From Fragilariopsis cylindrus CCMP1102 (lineage: Eukaryota > Bacillariophyta > Bacillariophyceae > Bacillariales > Bacillariaceae), in the NCBI GenBank assembly GCA_900095095.1, contig FMBT01000243.1:1-31012 (forward strand): 31,012 bases of DNA, written 5' to 3'. The translations under genes were made by a program, and so were the position numbers. Each line of letters starts with the position of its first letter. Within the stretch, counting starts at the first letter, position 1. The notes beneath the pieces were generated by a model that saw nothing but the letters and a program-made list of their open reading frames with translations, did no database searches and had not been told where the DNA came from. Of this stretch, positions 27,487 to 31,012 are shown in pieces.

Positions 27487-28558
27487 TTTACATTATTGTT
27501 CCTATCCGCTTCTTTTTATTGTGTTCTCACAGGTTACATAAAAAGGAGATCAATTTTTCATTTATGAAACCTGGGCCTCGGTCGATTGAAATATTATACT
27601 AGTCACCGCCGATGTGATGTTGGTTGCCATTCCCGCTTCTCGTTGGGGCTCGAATTCATATAAAGATCGCCTCGCTCCCACCAGGTTAATCAAAGCAAAA
27701 GGGGTGAAGGCAGTGGTACTGGTGCTTGTATGAATGGCGTAACCTAATGGCGTATCGGATCTTCATCTTTGTGATTGCGTTCTAGGTTTTTGTGAAGTAT
27801 TCAATTTCGACTTCACGTAGTGGTAATAGTACGCGCGATGAGATACTGTTATGTTTCTTTGATACCAGTTTCAGAACTTGAGACTCAATTCTTCAAGATT
27901 GAAGGAGATATTTGTTTAACGATAAACACTGACTTCTAAAGCGGGGTAGGCCAGGGCTTATATTAATGTTAACTAATTCGAGACATTGTAACATTATTTA
28001 AACCAAATTATCAAATTAAAAAAACAACTCCGAATAGTTTTAATATGCTTCTTTTTTTAAATATCATAATGATGCGCTAAAGAATGTTGAAAGTACGACT
28101 GACTTCTAAAGTGGGGTAAGGCTTATATTAATGTTGTCTAATCAGCCAAGAGACATTGTAACATTATTTAACCCCGGATTACAGGTACGACTAACTATAA
28201 CATGTGCACAATAAGGTGCACAAAAATAACAAGCGAATATGCAAATTACTGTACTATGCTGTACTCAAGCCTCGTACAATTGTACTTGTTCTAGTAGATC
28301 ATAGTTCAAGTTTCTTAAACAATTGGCCACAATCTAACTGCTAGAAGAATCAGTATTACATTAGTTAAGAGACTACGATATTGATTTAGTATTAAATTGT
28401 TTCGTTATTATGATAATAATATATTATAGTAGTACTTAGTACTGCAGTAGTATTAGTTGAGTATAGTGGTTAATTAACAAGTCCCTTGGTCGCATATACC
28501 TTTCCCCACCCTCAAACTCAAACTCAAATTGATGTCACAAATTTTGTAGAACATTTGC
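27487..28558. other. Intergenic upstream of the HMG-box gene
   Basis: This is about 1.07 kb without a gene. It includes the presumed promoter of the minus-strand HMG gene and a direct repeat (27929-28002 and 28099-28171). Confidence 0.5.
27929..28002 (+). repeat. Direct repeat of about 73 bp, copy 1 (copy 2 at 28099-28171)
   Basis: Both copies run from ctgacttctaaag.ggggta to agacattgtaacattattta with a few substitutions and indels. The spacing between starts is 170 bp. The function is unknown. Confidence 0.85.
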
Positions 28559-30428
28559 TTAGCAAGAACCACACGTTTTGGGACACCATTCCGACAAATT
28601 TTCATTCCTCCACGTTTTGGAACATCTACGTCGTTTCTTCTTTGAGACCCAATTGCAGGTCTTGGACTTTTTGTTTTTATATGTCAGGTTTCGATTTTTG
28701 ACTTTAGAACAAGAAACAGAATTAGTGACATTAATCTTAATTTTAGCGTCCCTACCAGCAATCGAAACTAGTTTCACATTAACATTGAAGGATGAATTGT
28801 CAAAATTCTTTATGGTGTATGATGTATTATCATTAGTTGATAATTTTGATACTTTCCAAGATTGGCCATATTCGTTTGGGCCACCGGTCTTTCGGATAAT
28901 AGTTACCTTGTTGGCATCCTCAACAGTTCCTGAATTCATACCTGCCTTACGATTAAATCCAATGTAGTAATCGTCTGCTGAATTTTGCTGCTTCAATCGT
29001 AAACTGATAAGATTATTAGTAGAGCCGTTCCTACCAAATTGATAATCATCGACACCATTCATGACGAAGCTTTTAGAATTGGCCCAATTTTTTGCTAATA
29101 TCTGGGTCAAAGGATCTACAGACTTCGATTGTTTTGTGTACCATCCAAGCTCGTAGCTTTTTGCTGCGTTGAAGCACATTTTAGGTGCATCATCTACGTC
29201 ATATGAATATCCCTGGATTACAAAATTATAATAATATGAGGTGAGTTGTAAGAAAGGGAGAGAGAAAAAAGGAGGAATTTCACGGTTAGAAATGATGTAG
29301 AGCTTTTGGAAAGAACTTGCTCTTGTGTAAGATTTGCTTGATGGCATATTCGCTAATTATTATCATCATCGTCGTCGTCATGATTGTCATTCATTTTCTT
29401 ACCATCATACCGGATTGATCACCATAAGTGATAAAACCTTCTCCAGAATGCGCAAGACCAAGATTATGCCCAACCTCGTGAACTTGTGTACTAATACTCG
29501 AACACCAGTTATCATTGTAATAGGAATCCAAGCGATTAACGTAAGCATATGCGAGCCAGTCCCCGGTCCCGGGAGGGATACAAAACAAAATAAGATCAAA
29601 TTGAGTTAAATCACCGTAGAGTTCAGCAGCCTTTGCCTTGGCATTGGTTTCAAATGTTTGTTTGTTTCCATTTACCGGATTCGAATTGATCTTGACGTCC
29701 ACAACACCACCACTAATGCTGCGTCCGGTTTGGGTCTTCCCTTGATATGGTTCAATCTTGAGTTGCCCATGAGAACATGCATCGTATTGTGACTTAAGAC
29801 AAAGTTTGTCCTCAAAGACGTCGGCTCGCATTTTTTGTATACTGGCAGTGGGTTCAGTTCCATCCTTTGCGATGACTCGAACAACTAGGGTTCTCAACCT
29901 ACCAGATGGAGTTGCCAAGTTGCGATGTTGTTGTTGTCGTCGTTGTCGTTGTCCTCTACGATCGTTGATTTCATCTTTGGAAAGTTCGTGAACTTCTACG
30001 GATGCTGTAGATGGGACAATAATTTTTTCCGTTCCTTCGATGGTACCCTCACTTATAAACAACGTGCTACGACCAGATTTGGCTCCATGACTTTGTAAGA
30101 ACTTTTCGTCGATTCCTTCAATCTCGACTGTATCGACACCGAGATTCTTTGCTTGTGCTGGACTGAATTCGCACGACCATTTCTCTTCGGTACGACTGCT
30201 GTGGAAGTCGGTTTTTTGATGATCATGATCATGGTCGTGATGCTTAACTTCACCACCCGAAGAATCTGCTTCTTCAATGGGCAGATATTGTATGTCTTTT
30301 AAGAAAAGAGTACATTCTGTCTTCGAAAGGTGAAGTTGGCGTCGTCCTCGAAGAGTAGAAGTTGAAAATGATGGGGTCGGCATTTGGGCAATGACGGCGC
30401 CGAATAGAATAGTAATATATAACTTCAT
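28559..30428 (-). CDS. Secreted M11 (gametolysin-type) metallopeptidase with ShK-type tail
   Basis: The exons are 30428-29403 and 29212-28559, giving about 559 aa in an intact frame. A signal peptide is likely (MKLYITILFGAVIAQ). A His/Asp-rich stretch (HHDHDHDHQ) and an Arg/Gln-rich segment form the pro-region. The zinc site is HEVGHNLGLAH at residues 317-327, followed by the SGMM Met-turn, which is split from GYSYDVDDAPKMCFNAAKSY by the intron. These are gametolysin family features. The C-terminus is a cysteine-rich ShK-type module (CNWVSKKKRRRC ... WCPKTCGSC). In green algae gametolysin digests the cell wall at mating. In diatoms related proteins are common and their role is open; extracellular matrix or cell-wall protein processing is an inference. 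Confidence 0.9.
29213..29402 (-). other. M11 peptidase intron
   Basis: The intron is 190 bp on the minus strand with donor GTAAGA and acceptor aatccAG. It is phase 0 and joins SGMM to GYSYD, restoring the family sequence after the Met-turn. Confidence 0.88.
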
Positions 30429-31012
30429 TGTCAGGTTGTTTTTGCTGTTGCTGTTGCTGTTGTCTGTTCGAATATCGTTCTAGTTTTATCTAATGTCGTT
30501 CTAGTTTTATGAACTATAGCGTTTGTTTGTTTGTTTTAAAAAAGTGGTTTATATTGTGAGAGAGAAACATTGTGGCCTGTTGTGGTTACTGTTAAAGGGC
30601 GACGACTGTTACAGCGCAGAAATGAGGGCAGGATATCAACTATCATTTAGATTGATGTGTAGGTGCGTGCGTATAATAGTACAGTAGATTTGAGGTTTTA
30701 ATTGGAGTAGTAACACTTATATACCGTGTTGTATCGTGTTTGGTCGGGTTTTTTCTACGACGAGACATATTTGAATGAAAGTGTGAAAACCGTGAAAATA
30801 AAGAACACGGTTGATAGCTACAACTACTGTATCAGCTAATAACAAGCAGCGTGAGAGGAGCAGGAAGAAACGTATTTTTTCAGATCATTATTTTAGCAGA
30901 AAAACAAACCCATTTAACATTTTTTTACGATCAAGCAAGGCCACAAAGAAAAAGAAAAAATGTAAATGATGTGACGAAAACTTTTCATGATTCCGTATTC
31001 CGTATTTCCATA
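30429..31012. other. Upstream region of the M11 peptidase gene
   Basis: This is the presumed 5'-UTR and promoter of the minus-strand peptidase gene. A (tgctgt)n run lies just upstream of the start codon at about 30440-30460. No gene is seen. Confidence 0.45.

Noticed and set aside
1..31012. tRNA, rRNA genes or CRISPR arrays
   Set aside because: I saw no cloverleaf with a plausible anticodon arm, no rRNA-like blocks and no regularly spaced identical repeats. A covariance-model scan would be needed for a firm negative.

Overview
The window looks like nuclear DNA of a diatom or close stramenopile alga. It is AT-rich, has short GT-AG introns of about 105-190 bp, and encodes proteins rich in Ser, Asn, Gln and Asp runs. 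It carries a diatom-type Ty1/copia element, an FTO-type dioxygenase (a family known from vertebrates and marine algae) and an M11 metallopeptidase with a C-terminal ShK-type cysteine domain. The species cannot be named from the sequence.

Layout. Positions 1-3756 hold two related, unrecognised genes on the minus strand, within short direct repeats. Positions 3757-15774 are a nested repeat block. A unit of about 1.63 kb is tandemly duplicated, and its second copy is interrupted by a 990-bp non-autonomous inverted-repeat transposon (5401-6390, TSD taat) and by a full-length copia element (6492-14253, minus strand, LTRs of 386 and 385 bp, TSD gaggc). Positions 15775-31012 are gene-dense: an organellar-type ribosome recycling factor (+), an FTO-like oxygenase with an ASCH domain (+), an isochorismatase-like hydrolase (+), a METTL5-like rRNA m6A methyltransferase (+), a polyQ HMG-box protein (-) and a secreted-type M11 metallopeptidase (-).

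How the genes relate. These are eukaryotic genes, each with its own promoter, so no operon is implied. Even so, a likely RNA demethylase joined to an RNA-binding-type ASCH domain lies 3.2 kb upstream of a likely 18S rRNA m6A methyltransferase carrying an unusual RGG insertion, and an organellar translation factor lies on the other side. The region is therefore enriched for RNA-modification and translation functions.

The most unusual signals are four. First, there is a 16-nt perfect complementarity between the copia LTR and the first 16 internal bases, exactly where the primer-binding site should lie, which suggests self-primed reverse transcription. Second, there is the FTO-ASCH arrangement. 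Third, there is the RGG box in METTL5. Fourth, reading-frame breaks occur in host genes and transposon alike, nearly all in the same direction (one base missing). The last signal points to consensus deletions in the assembly rather than gene decay, because catalytic motifs stay intact across the breaks.
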